The notes under the pieces are model-generated. The model saw only the letters and a list, made by a program, of their open reading frames with translations, was not told the DNA's origin and made no database searches. Positions 44,957 to 53,787 of a stretch of DNA of 64,000 nucleotides are shown one piece after another; positions within the stretch are counted from its first letter, which is position 1, and every line of letters starts with the position of its first letter. The DNA is taken from positions 617,856 to 681,855 of the forward strand of contig NZ_PEAY01000004.1 of assembly GCF_002807665.1 (NCBI RefSeq), read 5' to 3'. A program made the translations under genes and the position numbers. This stretch comes from Neoalteromonas facilis. GTDB lineage: Bacteria > Pseudomonadota > Gammaproteobacteria > Enterobacterales > Alteromonadaceae.

Positions 44957-45367
44957 ATTGGCTCCGTTTTTATGGCGAATTGAGGTGCGTTTTCTCATCG
45001 ATACACCTTGGTATTGAACTACTCTAGCACATCAAATTGGGATGTGTTTGACCCGAATCAAATTATTGGTGATGTTCATATACTGTTCCAAGCACGCTAG
45101 ACAAATGGAAAATTCACATTGCAAAGAACGAGTAATGCAGAGGCTCTATTGTTAGAAAAATTGTGCGTATCTCATCGGCATTCTCGTGGCGTTATTCGTT
45201 CAATCAAAAAGTTGTTAAATTCACGCCCTATAAACTTGCAAATAATAATAATTCGCATTAAGGTTCGCGTCATGATTTTTATTGATTACATTCGTCACGT
45301 TGACTGTGTTGCGTGTTTGACACTATTTAACTCAGGTACTGACGAAGAACCATTCGAGGATTAAGGT
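44957..45367. other. 411-base intergenic region with Fur box
   Basis: Between uspE (minus) and the TonB receptor (plus). It holds the Fur-like site at 45241-45259 and a TATAAA element at 45229-45234. An 81-codon open frame (45119-45364) crosses the Fur site and shows no protein-like features, so it is not called. Confidence 0.6.
45241..45259. promoter_or_regulatory. Fur box
   Basis: AATAATAATAATTCGCATT resembles the 19-base Fur consensus (GATAAT-type hexamers with an inverted third). It sits just after TATAAA at 45229, where it would cover the start of transcription, about 110 bases before the receptor gene. Confidence 0.65.
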
Positions 45368-47461
45368 TTGAAGTTTAAGCTAACGTGTATTGCCGCCGCT
45401 CTAGCACTCAGCCAAAGTGCGCTTGCTGATATGGAAGAGTTTGAAAGGATCATTGTTGAAGGTCGCTACTTATCGATTAATGAGTCCAACTCGGTCAAAA
45501 CCCCAACACCGATAATTGATGTGCCGCAAAGCTTGTCAATTATGACGGCAGATGAGATCACCGAACGTGGTATCACCAGCATTGGTCAAATCATTGATTA
45601 CACTCCTGGTGTTAATACCTCTCAAGGTGAAGGCCACAGAGATGCAATCGTGTTTCGCGGGATCCGTTCAACTGCCGACTTTTATCTCGATGGTAATCGC
45701 GATGATGTGCAGTATTACCGGGCGCTATACAACGTTGAGCAAGTAGAGATTTTACGTGGTCCCAATGCATTGTTGTTCGGGCGTGGCGGCACTGGCGGTA
45801 TATTGAATCGTGTTTCCAAGAAAGCTAAGTTTGATGAGCAATTTACCGGTTACAAATCATCGCTAAACACCTTTGGCGGGTTTAGCGGTGAGATCGATAC
45901 TAATGTTGCCATGAGTGATACGTCGGCGCTGCGAGTCAATGCCATGTACGAGCAACTTGAAAACCATCGAGACTTCTACGAGGGCGAGCGCTTCGGTATT
46001 AATCCAACTGTTAGAGTGGAACTGGATAAGGATACGTTGCTAGATCTCTCATACGAGTACATCAACCACGACCGGTTTGTTGATCGTGGCGTGCCTACCG
46101 GTACCGATGGTCGACCTGTCGAAGCGCTGGAAGATATCGTTTTCGCTGATCCTGAGAACAATTATCACACACTAGAAGCACACATTTTCAGGGCAAATAT
46201 AGAACATCAGTTCACCGATTTCGTAAAAGGTAATTTCAATGCCTTTTATGGTGATTACGATAAAGTTTACGCAAACTTCTACGCAAGCAATTACGACCAA
46301 ACCAATAATGTCGTTCAACTTGATGGATACATAGATAGTGGCGTACGTGACAACCTGATCCTCTCAGGTAACCTGATCAGCGAATTGAGCACAGGTAGTA
46401 TTGGTCACACCATCATCTTTGGCACTGAGTGGATTTCCACAAATTCAGATCAAAACCGCTTTAACCCAGTGTTTAGCACCACAAACGGTGATAGAGAGTA
46501 TTTTTCAGTCGAACGCCCGTTAAGTTTCAGTGGTTTAGCAGGCTTTAATGCTGATGGTGTAGCATTTACGGCAGACTTCTCCGATCTGAATGACGATACT
46601 CGCGTTAACCTTGATGTGTTCTCTCTTTACATTCAGGACGAAATTGAGTTATCAGAGCATCTTGATTTGGTGCTTGGGGCACGTTTCGATCGTTTTGATA
46701 TTGAAGTTTTTAATGCAAACCCTGCTGTATTAGAAACGCGTAGTCGCACAGATGAAGAAGTGTCTCCGCGAGCGGGGCTTATATACAAGCCAGCGGAAAA
46801 TATTTCTCTCTACGCTAGCTACAGTGAGTCATTCTTGCCTCGCAGTGGTGAGCAATTCACCGATATCAATGGTGACAAAAATCAATTAGATCCGGATTCC
46901 TATTCAAATCAGGAAATCGGCTTGAAATGGGACTTTGAGCAAGGCCTTAGTTTCACTGCTGCTATTTTCGAAAATGAACAAAGCTCACCGCAGGTGGCAG
47001 ACAATGATCCAGCAACATTGGATGTGATTGATTCAGAAATCAATGGCTTTGAATTACAACTGACCGGTTATTTGTCTGAGGATTGGACGTTGGCTGTGAA
47101 TTACAGCAATTTAGACGGTGAAATTGTTGACCGCAGTGGCCCAACGGGCAATGTGCCGCGTGAGCTACCTGAAAATACGTTCTCTGTGTGGACAACCTAT
47201 CAAGTCAATGACGCCTTTGGCTTTGGTGTCGGCGCGACTTATCAAGATGAGAGCTTTATCGATAACGGTAACAATGCAGTACTTCCGAGTTACACACGTA
47301 TTGATGTAGCTGCTTATTACGATGTGTCTGACGATTTGCGCGTTCAGTTAAACATCGAAAACTTAACCGATGAATTGTATTTCCCGAATGCACATTCAAC
47401 TCACCAAGCGACGGTTGGTGAACCCGTTAATGCGATGTTTACCTTGGTTGGTTCATTCTAG
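45368..47461 (+). CDS. TonB-dependent siderophore receptor
   Basis: Outer-membrane barrel of 697 residues. The signal peptide ends in SQSALA (about residue 20). The plug domain has TPIIDVPQSLSIMTADEI, FRGIRSTADFYLDGNRDD and VEQVEILRGPNALLFGRGGTGGILN, the pattern of FhuA/FoxA-type siderophore receptors, and the barrel ends in FTLVGSF with the terminal phenylalanine. TTG start 45368 follows GAGGA at the right distance. A Fur box upstream supports iron control. The ligand cannot be told; there is no transport or reductase gene next to it. Confidence 0.92.
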   Translation: MKFKLTCIAAALALSQSALADMEEFERIIVEGRYLSINESNSVKTPTPIIDVPQSLSIMTADEITERGITSIGQIIDYTPGVNTSQGEGHRDAIVFRGIRSTADFYLDGNRDDVQYYRALYNVEQVEILRGPNALLFGRGGTGGILNRVSKKAKFDEQFTGYKSSLNTFGGFSGEIDTNVAMSDTSALRVNAMYEQLENHRDFYEGERFGINPTVRVELDKDTLLDLSYEYINHDRFVDRGVPTGTDGRPVEALEDIVFADPENNYHTLEAHIFRANIEHQFTDFVKGNFNAFYGDYDKVYANFYASNYDQTNNVVQLDGYIDSGVRDNLILSGNLISELSTGSIGHTIIFGTEWISTNSDQNRFNPVFSTTNGDREYFSVERPLSFSGLAGFNADGVAFTADFSDLNDDTRVNLDVFSLYIQDEIELSEHLDLVLGARFDRFDIEVFNANPAVLETRSRTDEEVSPRAGLIYKPAENISLYASYSESFLPRSGEQFTDINGDKNQLDPDSYSNQEIGLKWDFEQGLSFTAAIFENEQSSPQVADNDPATLDVIDSEINGFELQLTGYLSEDWTLAVNYSNLDGEIVDRSGPTGNVPRELPENTFSVWTTYQVNDAFGFGVGATYQDESFIDNGNNAVLPSYTRIDVAAYYDVSDDLRVQLNIENLTDELYFPNAHSTHQATVGEPVNAMFTLVGSF

Positions 47462-47469
47462 TTCTATTC

Positions 47470-47505
47470 TGGGGGGCTCCTTTTCTGGGACCCCCTTCTT
47501 TGTCC
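47470..47505 (+). terminator. Probable terminator of the TonB receptor gene
   Basis: GGGGG and CCCCC pair around a partly paired CTCC/GGGA interior, ending with CTTCTTTG. The stem is strong but the T-run is broken. Confidence 0.5.
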
Positions 47506-47608
47506 ACTCACAAGATGGCTCTACTTTAAGTAGACTACAAAGCTATAAACTCTCCTCCACTTAAAATAGAAATGGACTGATGGGTTCTTCACCATTCGAT
47601 GAGTTTGT

Positions 47609-48208
47609 TTAACGTTGCTCCTGCACTCGAATGTTGAGGCTTGCACACATGGTGGAAAAGTCATCTGCGGAAGATATCGGTAGTTCGGTATTCAATATAA
47701 CGTCATTGGTATAGCGGCATTCACCAACAGTTCCGCCATGTTGATCAACCCAATGCCGGATGTATTGTTCATGTTTGAATTCGCTGGTTACCTGAAACTT
47801 CGCTTTGGGCACAAGTGTCGTTGTTGGCAAAGTATCCAGCACTTGTTTTGCGGCACCTGAATACGCGCGCACTAAACCGCCAGCGCCCAACTTAACCCCA
47901 CCAAAATAGCGACTCACAATAATAACAACATCGCCAATATCATTGTGTTGAAGAACGTTTAAGATGGGTTTTCCGGCAGTGCCACTGGGCTCGCCATCAT
48001 CAGACATCGCAACACTGCGAGGCATCTTAGGAGATCCCAGCAAATAGGCCCAGCAATGGTGCCGTGCATCGGGGTATTTTGTCCGAGCACTATCAAGCCA
48101 TTGCATGGCAGCCTCGCGCGAGTCGGCAAAACCGGCGAAGGCATGGAACTGGCTTTTTTTAACTTCCAGTAGGGCGTTGTGTGGCTGGGACGGAATTTCA
48201 TAACTCAT
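47609..48208 (-). CDS. yigZ: YigZ/IMPACT-family protein
   Basis: Cytoplasmic protein of 199 residues, of the family shared with eukaryotic IMPACT, where the relative regulates translation through GCN2; bacterial role unclear. Typical segments are KKSQFHAFAG, ARHHCWAYLLG, MSDDGEPSGTAGKPILNVL and VSRYFGGVKLGAGGLVRAYS, then a C-terminal EF-G-V-like domain. ATG 48208 gives the family start (MSYEIPSQPHNA); the open frame extends far upstream but without family similarity. Confidence 0.9.
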   Translation of the reverse strand: MSYEIPSQPHNALLEVKKSQFHAFAGFADSREAAMQWLDSARTKYPDARHHCWAYLLGSPKMPRSVAMSDDGEPSGTAGKPILNVLQHNDIGDVVIIVSRYFGGVKLGAGGLVRAYSGAAKQVLDTLPTTTLVPKAKFQVTSEFKHEQYIRHWVDQHGGTVGECRYTNDVILNTELPISSADDFSTMCASLNIRVQEQR

Positions 48209-48328
48209 TAGCGCAGTATACTTGCTTTGGCCATCTACATATACGTTTTTGACTGCAGAGCTTGCGCTGCTATTGCGTTGATTCCAAATTACTTTTAGTG
48301 TGAATAAAAAGTCTACAAAGGAGTTTGT

Positions 48329-49234
48329 ATGGGAACCCATCAATACCATGAAGATCCGCGAAATGCTGAGATCCTGATCAATATAAATGGCGAATTGTTC
48401 AAACGAGAAGACGCCAAGATATCGGTGTTTGACAGCGGTTTTATTCTGGGGGATGGCGTTTGGGAAGGGCTTCGCATGCATCATGGTCGGTTGGTGTTTA
48501 TTCGCGAACACATGCAACGTTTATATGATGGAGCGAAAGCACTCGATTTCGATATTGGTATTGATAAGTCCGCGCTGGTGGAGCGAATTTTGGCAACTTG
48601 CAAGGCGAATAATATGCACGATGATGTTCACATTCGTTTGATGGTAACGCGGGGTATTAAATCGACCCCTTATCAGGATCCTAGAGTAACCATATCACCG
48701 GCAACCATCGTTATAATTCCAGAGTATAAAGCACCTGTGGCACCCAAGGAGGGAGGTATTCGTTTATTTACGACGCATGTGAGACGAGGGTACTCAGATG
48801 TGCAGGATCCCAAGCTTAATACCCATTCTAAACTCAACTGTATTTTTGCCTGTATTCAGGCGGCTAAAGCGGGGGTTGATGAGGCCTTAATGCTCGATCC
48901 GCAGGGATTTGTCGCGACCTGTAATTCCACGCACTTTTTCATTGTACGACAAGGCGAAGTTTGGACATCAACAGGCGATTACTGTTTGGATGGGATTACG
49001 CGCAGTAAAATCGTCCAGTTATGCAGAGAAAACGATATTCCAGTGTTTGAGAAGAATTTCACATTGTCTGAAGTATACGCCGCCGACGAGGCTTTTATCA
49101 CGGGCACTTTTGCAGGATTAACCCCAGTAGGAGAGGTCGATGGAAGGACCATTGGTGATGGCAAGACGCCAATGATTAGCCGCTTACAAGGGCTGTATAA
49201 AAATGCAATCTTAGCGCAGGATGGTGAACTGTGA
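48329..49234 (+). CDS. Class IV aminotransferase (branched-chain or D-amino acid type)
   Basis: Fold-type IV PLP enzyme of 301 residues. The N-terminal part has NGELFKREDAKISVFDSGFI and GDGVWEGLRM, and the PLP lysine is K168 in NTHSKLNCI, followed by the family region DEALMLDPQGFVATCNSTHFF. AGGAG precedes the ATG. Motifs alone do not separate IlvE-like, Dat-like and related lyase (PabC) enzymes. Its stop overlaps the next gene by 4 bases, so it works with the sulfotransferase-like protein. There is no ilv operon nearby, so a role outside branched-chain amino acid synthesis is likely. Confidence 0.85.
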   Translation: MGTHQYHEDPRNAEILININGELFKREDAKISVFDSGFILGDGVWEGLRMHHGRLVFIREHMQRLYDGAKALDFDIGIDKSALVERILATCKANNMHDDVHIRLMVTRGIKSTPYQDPRVTISPATIVIIPEYKAPVAPKEGGIRLFTTHVRRGYSDVQDPKLNTHSKLNCIFACIQAAKAGVDEALMLDPQGFVATCNSTHFFIVRQGEVWTSTGDYCLDGITRSKIVQLCRENDIPVFEKNFTLSEVYAADEAFITGTFAGLTPVGEVDGRTIGDGKTPMISRLQGLYKNAILAQDGEL

Positions 49235-49953
49235 CAAAACGAATCGCGATGTGGTCAGGCCCTCGAAATATCTCAACGGCAATGATGCGTAGTTTTGAGA
49301 ACCGCACAGATTGTGAAGTGGTAGATGAGCCATTTTATGCGTATTACTTGCACGAGACACAAAGCCCCCACCCAATGTTTGATGAGGTCATTGCGAGTCA
49401 ACCCAAAGCTTACAATGACGTTGTGCTGGAACTAACGCAGGCACCTTGTAAAACCGCCTATCAGTATCAAAAGTTAATGACCCACCATATGCTACCCAAT
49501 GTGGAGCTTGATTGGGTAGCTAACTTAACCCATTGCTTTTTGATACGTGATCCTGCACAAATCATTGATTCTTATACACGTAGCCGAGGGGTTTGCAGTG
49601 CCGAGGATATAGGCATTATTCGTCAGTGGGACTTGTACCAAGCGGTCAGTCAAATAAGCCAACAAGATATACCGGTCATTGACTCTAATTGGGTGTTGCG
49701 AGACCCGGAACATGCCCTCAGCGTACTTTGTAGTGCGATTGATATTCCGTTTTCAACTCATATGCTGGCGTGGCCTGCCGGACGCCGAGAAAGCGACGGT
49801 GTTTGGGCGGAGCATTGGTATCATAATGTTGAAAAATCGACGGGCTTTGGCGTTTATGAGAGTCGAGACGTGGTGCTGAATCGCGAGCAACAACAAGTAT
49901 TAGAGCAGGTTATGCCGGCATACAACTCGTTGTGTGAGCACTTATTAGTATAG
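49231..49953 (+). CDS. Sulfotransferase-like protein paired with the aminotransferase
   Basis: Protein of 240 residues with the P-loop-like PAPS-binding segment near the N-terminus, WSGPRNISTAMMRSFENR (residues about 8-25), and a later LIRDPAQIIDSYTRSR (near residue 105) matching the 3'-phosphate-binding motif of sulfotransferases. The GTG start overlaps the aminotransferase stop (GTGA). The acceptor is unknown; coupling to an aminotransferase suggests a small amino-acid-derived metabolite, which is inference. Some family members carry other annotations, so activity is not proven by sequence. Confidence 0.75.
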   Translation: MTKRIAMWSGPRNISTAMMRSFENRTDCEVVDEPFYAYYLHETQSPHPMFDEVIASQPKAYNDVVLELTQAPCKTAYQYQKLMTHHMLPNVELDWVANLTHCFLIRDPAQIIDSYTRSRGVCSAEDIGIIRQWDLYQAVSQISQQDIPVIDSNWVLRDPEHALSVLCSAIDIPFSTHMLAWPAGRRESDGVWAEHWYHNVEKSTGFGVYESRDVVLNREQQQVLEQVMPAYNSLCEHLLV

Positions 49954-49973
49954 AGACTATCTAGGAAAAAAAA

Positions 49974-50050
49974 TGGTGGCCCGACCCTGACTTGAACAGG
50001 GGACCTGCCGATTATGAGTCGGATGCTCTAACCAACTGAGCTATCGGGCC
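49974..50050 (-). tRNA. tRNA with CAT anticodon (tRNA-Ile2 or elongator tRNA-Met)
   Basis: Full cloverleaf with encoded CCA: acceptor GGCCCGA/TCGGGCC, D-arm GCTC-AGTTGGTTA-GAGC, loop CTCATAA, and T-arm CCCTG-TTCAAGT-CAGGG. C4-G69 and C5-G68 favour tRNA-Ile2, whose C34 is changed to lysidine by TilS, but the D-arm is also like elongator tRNA-Met. The pair 27-43 is mismatched (T-C). A T-run directly after the CCA gives a plausible end. Confidence 0.93.
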
Positions 50051-50168
50051 TTTGTAATGCATGCTTGAATAAGCGGTGCGCAGTATAAGCAGTTTTATAT
50101 CGCTTGTCATCCCTTCTGTGCGGGAGCGTTAACCAGCTGCACAGAAAATGACCAAGTGGTCGATATCG

Positions 50169-52901
50169 TTAGACTTTTACGCGCTGTTGGCGTCTTGTCA
50201 CTAAAACACTGAGCAGCATAAGGACTAACCAATTTAAGCTACCACCGCCTGAACCATTAGACGTAGTGACTGTGCTGGTTACGGCATTGACTGTAACGGT
50301 GATACTGTCAGTGGTGGTCACACCAAAATCATCTTCTACCGTCAGTTCAAAGGTCAGTGATGTTGCGCTATTTGGTGCTGAGAAACGCGGTGTTAACGTA
50401 TCTGCGTCGAGTAAATTAACTGAAGCGCCAGCATTTTGCTGCCAACTGATAGTAAGTGGCTCACCTTCTGGGTCAGAGGCTGTGGCTGCTAAGTTAACTG
50501 TTTGGCGAGCATTGACTTGAAAGTCTCCACTCGCATCAGCAGTAGGGGCCTGGTTAGATTCGTCATCGCGAATACTGACGACCGTCGTTATTGCGTCGCT
50601 CAAGATAGCGGAGTCTTCTGCACTTAAAGTGATACTAAGCTGTTCTATGTTTTCACTCTCGCTATCATCAATAAGTGCCAGTGATATGGTCTTGGTCGCA
50701 GTATCGCCGTCTGCCCATGTAAGCGCACCATTAGAACCTTGTACGTCGGCGTCTAAGGTGGCACTGATCCCTTCTATGGCGTAGTTAACGCTGATGGCCT
50801 GATCAGAGCCGGCATTTCTAAATACGTCGATATTGATACTGCCATCGATTTCTTTAACGATATATTCTGATTTATCAAAACCTACGATACCTCTGATAAC
50901 CGCTGAGCCATTAATGGTTGCAAACGCGAGGTTATTCTCAGATAGGTCGGCGCCAGAAACATTCATCAATCGAACGAAAAAGAGCTCGTCACCTTCTTCA
51001 CGTGAGTCTTGCTCTACAGGTATCTCAATGATTTTACTGTTGGTATCGTTCATTGCCCACGTGAGTGTGCCGTTACTGGCTTGAATGTCTGAGCTAGCCG
51101 CAGATCCGGTAATCACGTGATAGTCAACACTGGCGGCTGCATTGCCAACCTTATCAACAGTGAGCGCTAGGTTTTCTCCTTCATTGGCATTTACCTGTGT
51201 ATTGTTGAAACCTATTCTGGTTGTTTCTTCTCTGATGGTTTCATCGCGCAGAATATAAAGCCCGCCTTGTATATCACTGGCAAGAATTATCCCGCTCGGT
51301 AAATAGGGGTATACGCCCCAAGTACCATTGAAAGATGCGTTGTCAGAAGAACCGAATGTATCGAAAAAGCCGACTTGTTCTGGCGCAGTTGGATCACTTA
51401 TGTCGAGTATCGTTACGCCGCGTTCATAATTTGACATATAGTAGCGATTGCCACGCACAAAACCATTGTGATCAATAGCGCGAGTTGGGCCTACCCAGGA
51501 GGCGACCAATGTTGGTGAATTGAGGTCGCTGATATCAAAAAAGTGGACCGTCGTGTTAAGGCCTCTTTGTTGCTCATCAAGCTCATCATGCAAGATCACG
51601 TATTGTTTATCTTCGCTCCACCAACCTGAATGTACATATGAGGCGTTCGGGTATGTTTCGCGGCCTAATTCAGTTGCGCTGCTGGATTGCGAATGATCCC
51701 AAAGGATCAAGTTGTCTTCATTGAAGTCCAAAATAACGTTACATGGGCCGGTACCTGCATCAACACAATCTCGCTGCGCTCGCTCGTCAGTGATCAAAAG
51801 GCTTGATGCATCATGTGTGTAGTCAGAAGAGCGGACAGCACCTACTTTTGCATACTCTGCTGTGGGTAATGTGGGATCTTTAAAACTAAATGAACGCCAT
51901 GCACCGCCAAAATTCTCACTTCCTGTAACATGGAGCAACGGCGTTCTGCCCGACAATGCGGTATTGGTGGTGTAATCGATATTGCTGATGTACACGTTAT
52001 GCGCACGTTCATCCTCGTTAGAACGTGCAGCAAGACTGACGCTATCAGGGAGTTGATTTAGGTCGATAATGGTGAGCCCTTCATTAACACTATCAGCTCC
52101 GGCATAGGCATATGCACGCCAGCGTTGTTCACTCGTTGAGTAATATTGATAGACTTTTATATCGCGCCAAACGGTAGATTGACCAACGACTGACCCAATC
52201 ACTTCAGGGTTTTCTGGTGAAGTAACATCGACGACAGCAATTCCTCGACGCAAGCCAATAATCGCGTATTCACGCATGGTGTTTAAATCAACGTGGCCCC
52301 AAATATCGTTGGCTGAGCTACTGTTGGTCGGCAAATCGCTCAAAGGCACATGCGCTAGCAAGCTGATGTTGTCGCAGGCAAAACCGGCAGATTGGCCGTC
52401 GGTACAAGGGCTACTCGATTGTGACGATAACATTTGATTCACCGACTCTAGACTGATATCAAGCTCTTCGGTGGTTATTCCTTTGCTGTCGACAATGACA
52501 TCAAACCCTTTTTGGTAAAGCGCGTCGACATATTGCGGGGGAACGCCAACGAGTACCGTAGAGAATTGTTCCGGTTGCTGTACCTGGTAATTGTCGATAG
52601 TGCTATACCCGCCTAAAACCGGCTGCAAGTCTGATACTAAATACAGCAGCTCTTGTTCGCTGGTAATGTTGTAGGTGCCAGCAGACACCAAAATCGCGTC
52701 GCCTTTGTTGGCTTGTTGAACCGCATAGCTAATACTGGCACAGGGGCGAAAGCGATTATTGCAGGTGCCGCTGTCGCGCCCATTTTGCGCAACAAAACGT
52801 GCTTTCTCTTTTTCGCTGTGGGCATTCACGCCTTGACTCGCAATGCTCAGGCCGAGCATGATTAGAACAATGGAGCTTTTAACATAAGCATATCGAGACA
52901 T
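50169..52901 (-). CDS. Surface protein with LVIVD propeller, Calx-beta and PKD-like domains, GlyGly-CTERM
   Basis: Exported protein of 910 residues with a signal peptide ending in SQGVNAH. Residues about 35-120 resemble a right-handed repeat start (NRFRPCASISYAVQQANKGDAI). A choice-of-anchor-B/LVIVD propeller follows (about 195-560: REYAIIGLRRGIAVVDVTSP, NYERGVTILDISDPTAP), then two Calx-beta-like domains (about 570-775) and a PKD/Ig-like domain (about 780-870). The end GSGGGSLNWLVLMLL then RR is a GlyGly-CTERM, processed by rhombosortase and linked to type II secretion. It diverges from the MbnP-MbnH pair with starts one base apart, which suggests a shared regulatory region. Confidence 0.85.
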   Translation of the reverse strand: MSRYAYVKSSIVLIMLGLSIASQGVNAHSEKEKARFVAQNGRDSGTCNNRFRPCASISYAVQQANKGDAILVSAGTYNITSEQELLYLVSDLQPVLGGYSTIDNYQVQQPEQFSTVLVGVPPQYVDALYQKGFDVIVDSKGITTEELDISLESVNQMLSSQSSSPCTDGQSAGFACDNISLLAHVPLSDLPTNSSSANDIWGHVDLNTMREYAIIGLRRGIAVVDVTSPENPEVIGSVVGQSTVWRDIKVYQYYSTSEQRWRAYAYAGADSVNEGLTIIDLNQLPDSVSLAARSNEDERAHNVYISNIDYTTNTALSGRTPLLHVTGSENFGGAWRSFSFKDPTLPTAEYAKVGAVRSSDYTHDASSLLITDERAQRDCVDAGTGPCNVILDFNEDNLILWDHSQSSSATELGRETYPNASYVHSGWWSEDKQYVILHDELDEQQRGLNTTVHFFDISDLNSPTLVASWVGPTRAIDHNGFVRGNRYYMSNYERGVTILDISDPTAPEQVGFFDTFGSSDNASFNGTWGVYPYLPSGIILASDIQGGLYILRDETIREETTRIGFNNTQVNANEGENLALTVDKVGNAAASVDYHVITGSAASSDIQASNGTLTWAMNDTNSKIIEIPVEQDSREEGDELFFVRLMNVSGADLSENNLAFATINGSAVIRGIVGFDKSEYIVKEIDGSINIDVFRNAGSDQAISVNYAIEGISATLDADVQGSNGALTWADGDTATKTISLALIDDSESENIEQLSITLSAEDSAILSDAITTVVSIRDDESNQAPTADASGDFQVNARQTVNLAATASDPEGEPLTISWQQNAGASVNLLDADTLTPRFSAPNSATSLTFELTVEDDFGVTTTDSITVTVNAVTSTVTTSNGSGGGSLNWLVLMLLSVLVTRRQQRVKV

Positions 52902-52950
52902 GAATGATTCCTTTTCGCGCAGGGTGCCTTTTAAAGGTGATGTATATCAC

Positions 52951-53787
52951 ATGAAAAGACGCAATATCTATGGCTTAATCATAGTCTTGTTGGGAGCGAT
53001 AAGCCAGCAAGCGTGTTACTCAGAGCGGGAATTAAGTGACGAATCTGGGCCTGTAACTGAGTTGTCGTTTCAACTTGCCTACGATGCTGAAGATATCACC
53101 TGCACAGGCGCATTTACGCATGCTCAACAACGCTGGGAGATTCAGCGCTTAGCTTTTTTTGTGTCTGAATTGCAGGTTCAATCGAGCGATTCTCAAGCAT
53201 GGCAACCGGTGTCGTTGTCTCCATCGGCTTGGCAAACTGACGACGTGAGCTTGATTTGGTTTTCAGACAAGTGTGAGCAGGCCACTGATAGCGTGTCTAA
53301 CACGTTGCTAAGTTTGGCTATTTCACCTGAGAAATTTTCTGAAGTCACAGCATTACGGTTTAGTTTGGCCGTACCGAATCACTTAAATCATCTGGATCCA
53401 TTGCGCCAGCCTTCGCCGTTAAATTTACCGGATATGTTTTGGTCATGGCGAATGGGGTACAAATTCATACGCTTCGACATTAAATCGACAGATCCTCAAG
53501 CGGCAATCAAACAGTGGTCGTATCATTTGGGGAGTTTGGGATGTGAGAGTCCGTCGGTTGTTCGAGCCCCTACACAAGAGTGCACTTACCCCAACCGCTA
53601 TTCGATAACACTACCAGTTGCTGACGTACAACAAGGATTGGTCGTCGATCTCGCACAGCTATTGAGCGGTGTGTCACCCGCAGCATCTGATAGTTGTATG
53701 TTTAAGTCGAAAGGTGAAGAAAGCTGCGAGCGTTTAGCTGAAAACCTGAAGACACAAAATGTGATTTCGTGGCAGCAAAATGATTAA
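52951..53787 (+). CDS. mbnP: MbnP-like metal-binding protein (four-Cys, metallo-mystery pair)
   Basis: Exported protein of about 278 residues, start ATG 52951, with a hydrophobic leader ending at a cysteine (AISQQAC) that could be lipidated. Features of the family: several conserved cysteines (DITCTGAF, FSDKCEQ, SLGCESP, QECTYP, SDSCMF, ESCERL), SEL-type strand RLAFFVSELQVQ and the WSWRMGYKFIRFD tryptophan region. In methanotrophs, MbnP is modified by its partner MbnH, a tryptophan becoming kynurenine, to build a copper site. It overlaps mbnH by 8 bases. GTG/ATG at 52900 would overlap the divergent gene and is unlikely. Confidence 0.8.
   Translation: MKRRNIYGLIIVLLGAISQQACYSERELSDESGPVTELSFQLAYDAEDITCTGAFTHAQQRWEIQRLAFFVSELQVQSSDSQAWQPVSLSPSAWQTDDVSLIWFSDKCEQATDSVSNTLLSLAISPEKFSEVTALRFSLAVPNHLNHLDPLRQPSPLNLPDMFWSWRMGYKFIRFDIKSTDPQAAIKQWSYHLGSLGCESPSVVRAPTQECTYPNRYSITLPVADVQQGLVVDLAQLLSGVSPAASDSCMFKSKGEESCERLAENLKTQNVISWQQND

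Noticed and set aside
45119..45364. 81-codon open frame before the TonB receptor
   Set aside because: It crosses the Fur-like site and promoter region, has no ribosome site and no protein-like pattern.
48209..48517. 103-residue N-terminal extension of YigZ
   Set aside because: The extension runs antisense into the aminotransferase gene and has no family similarity; ATG 48208 gives the normal start.
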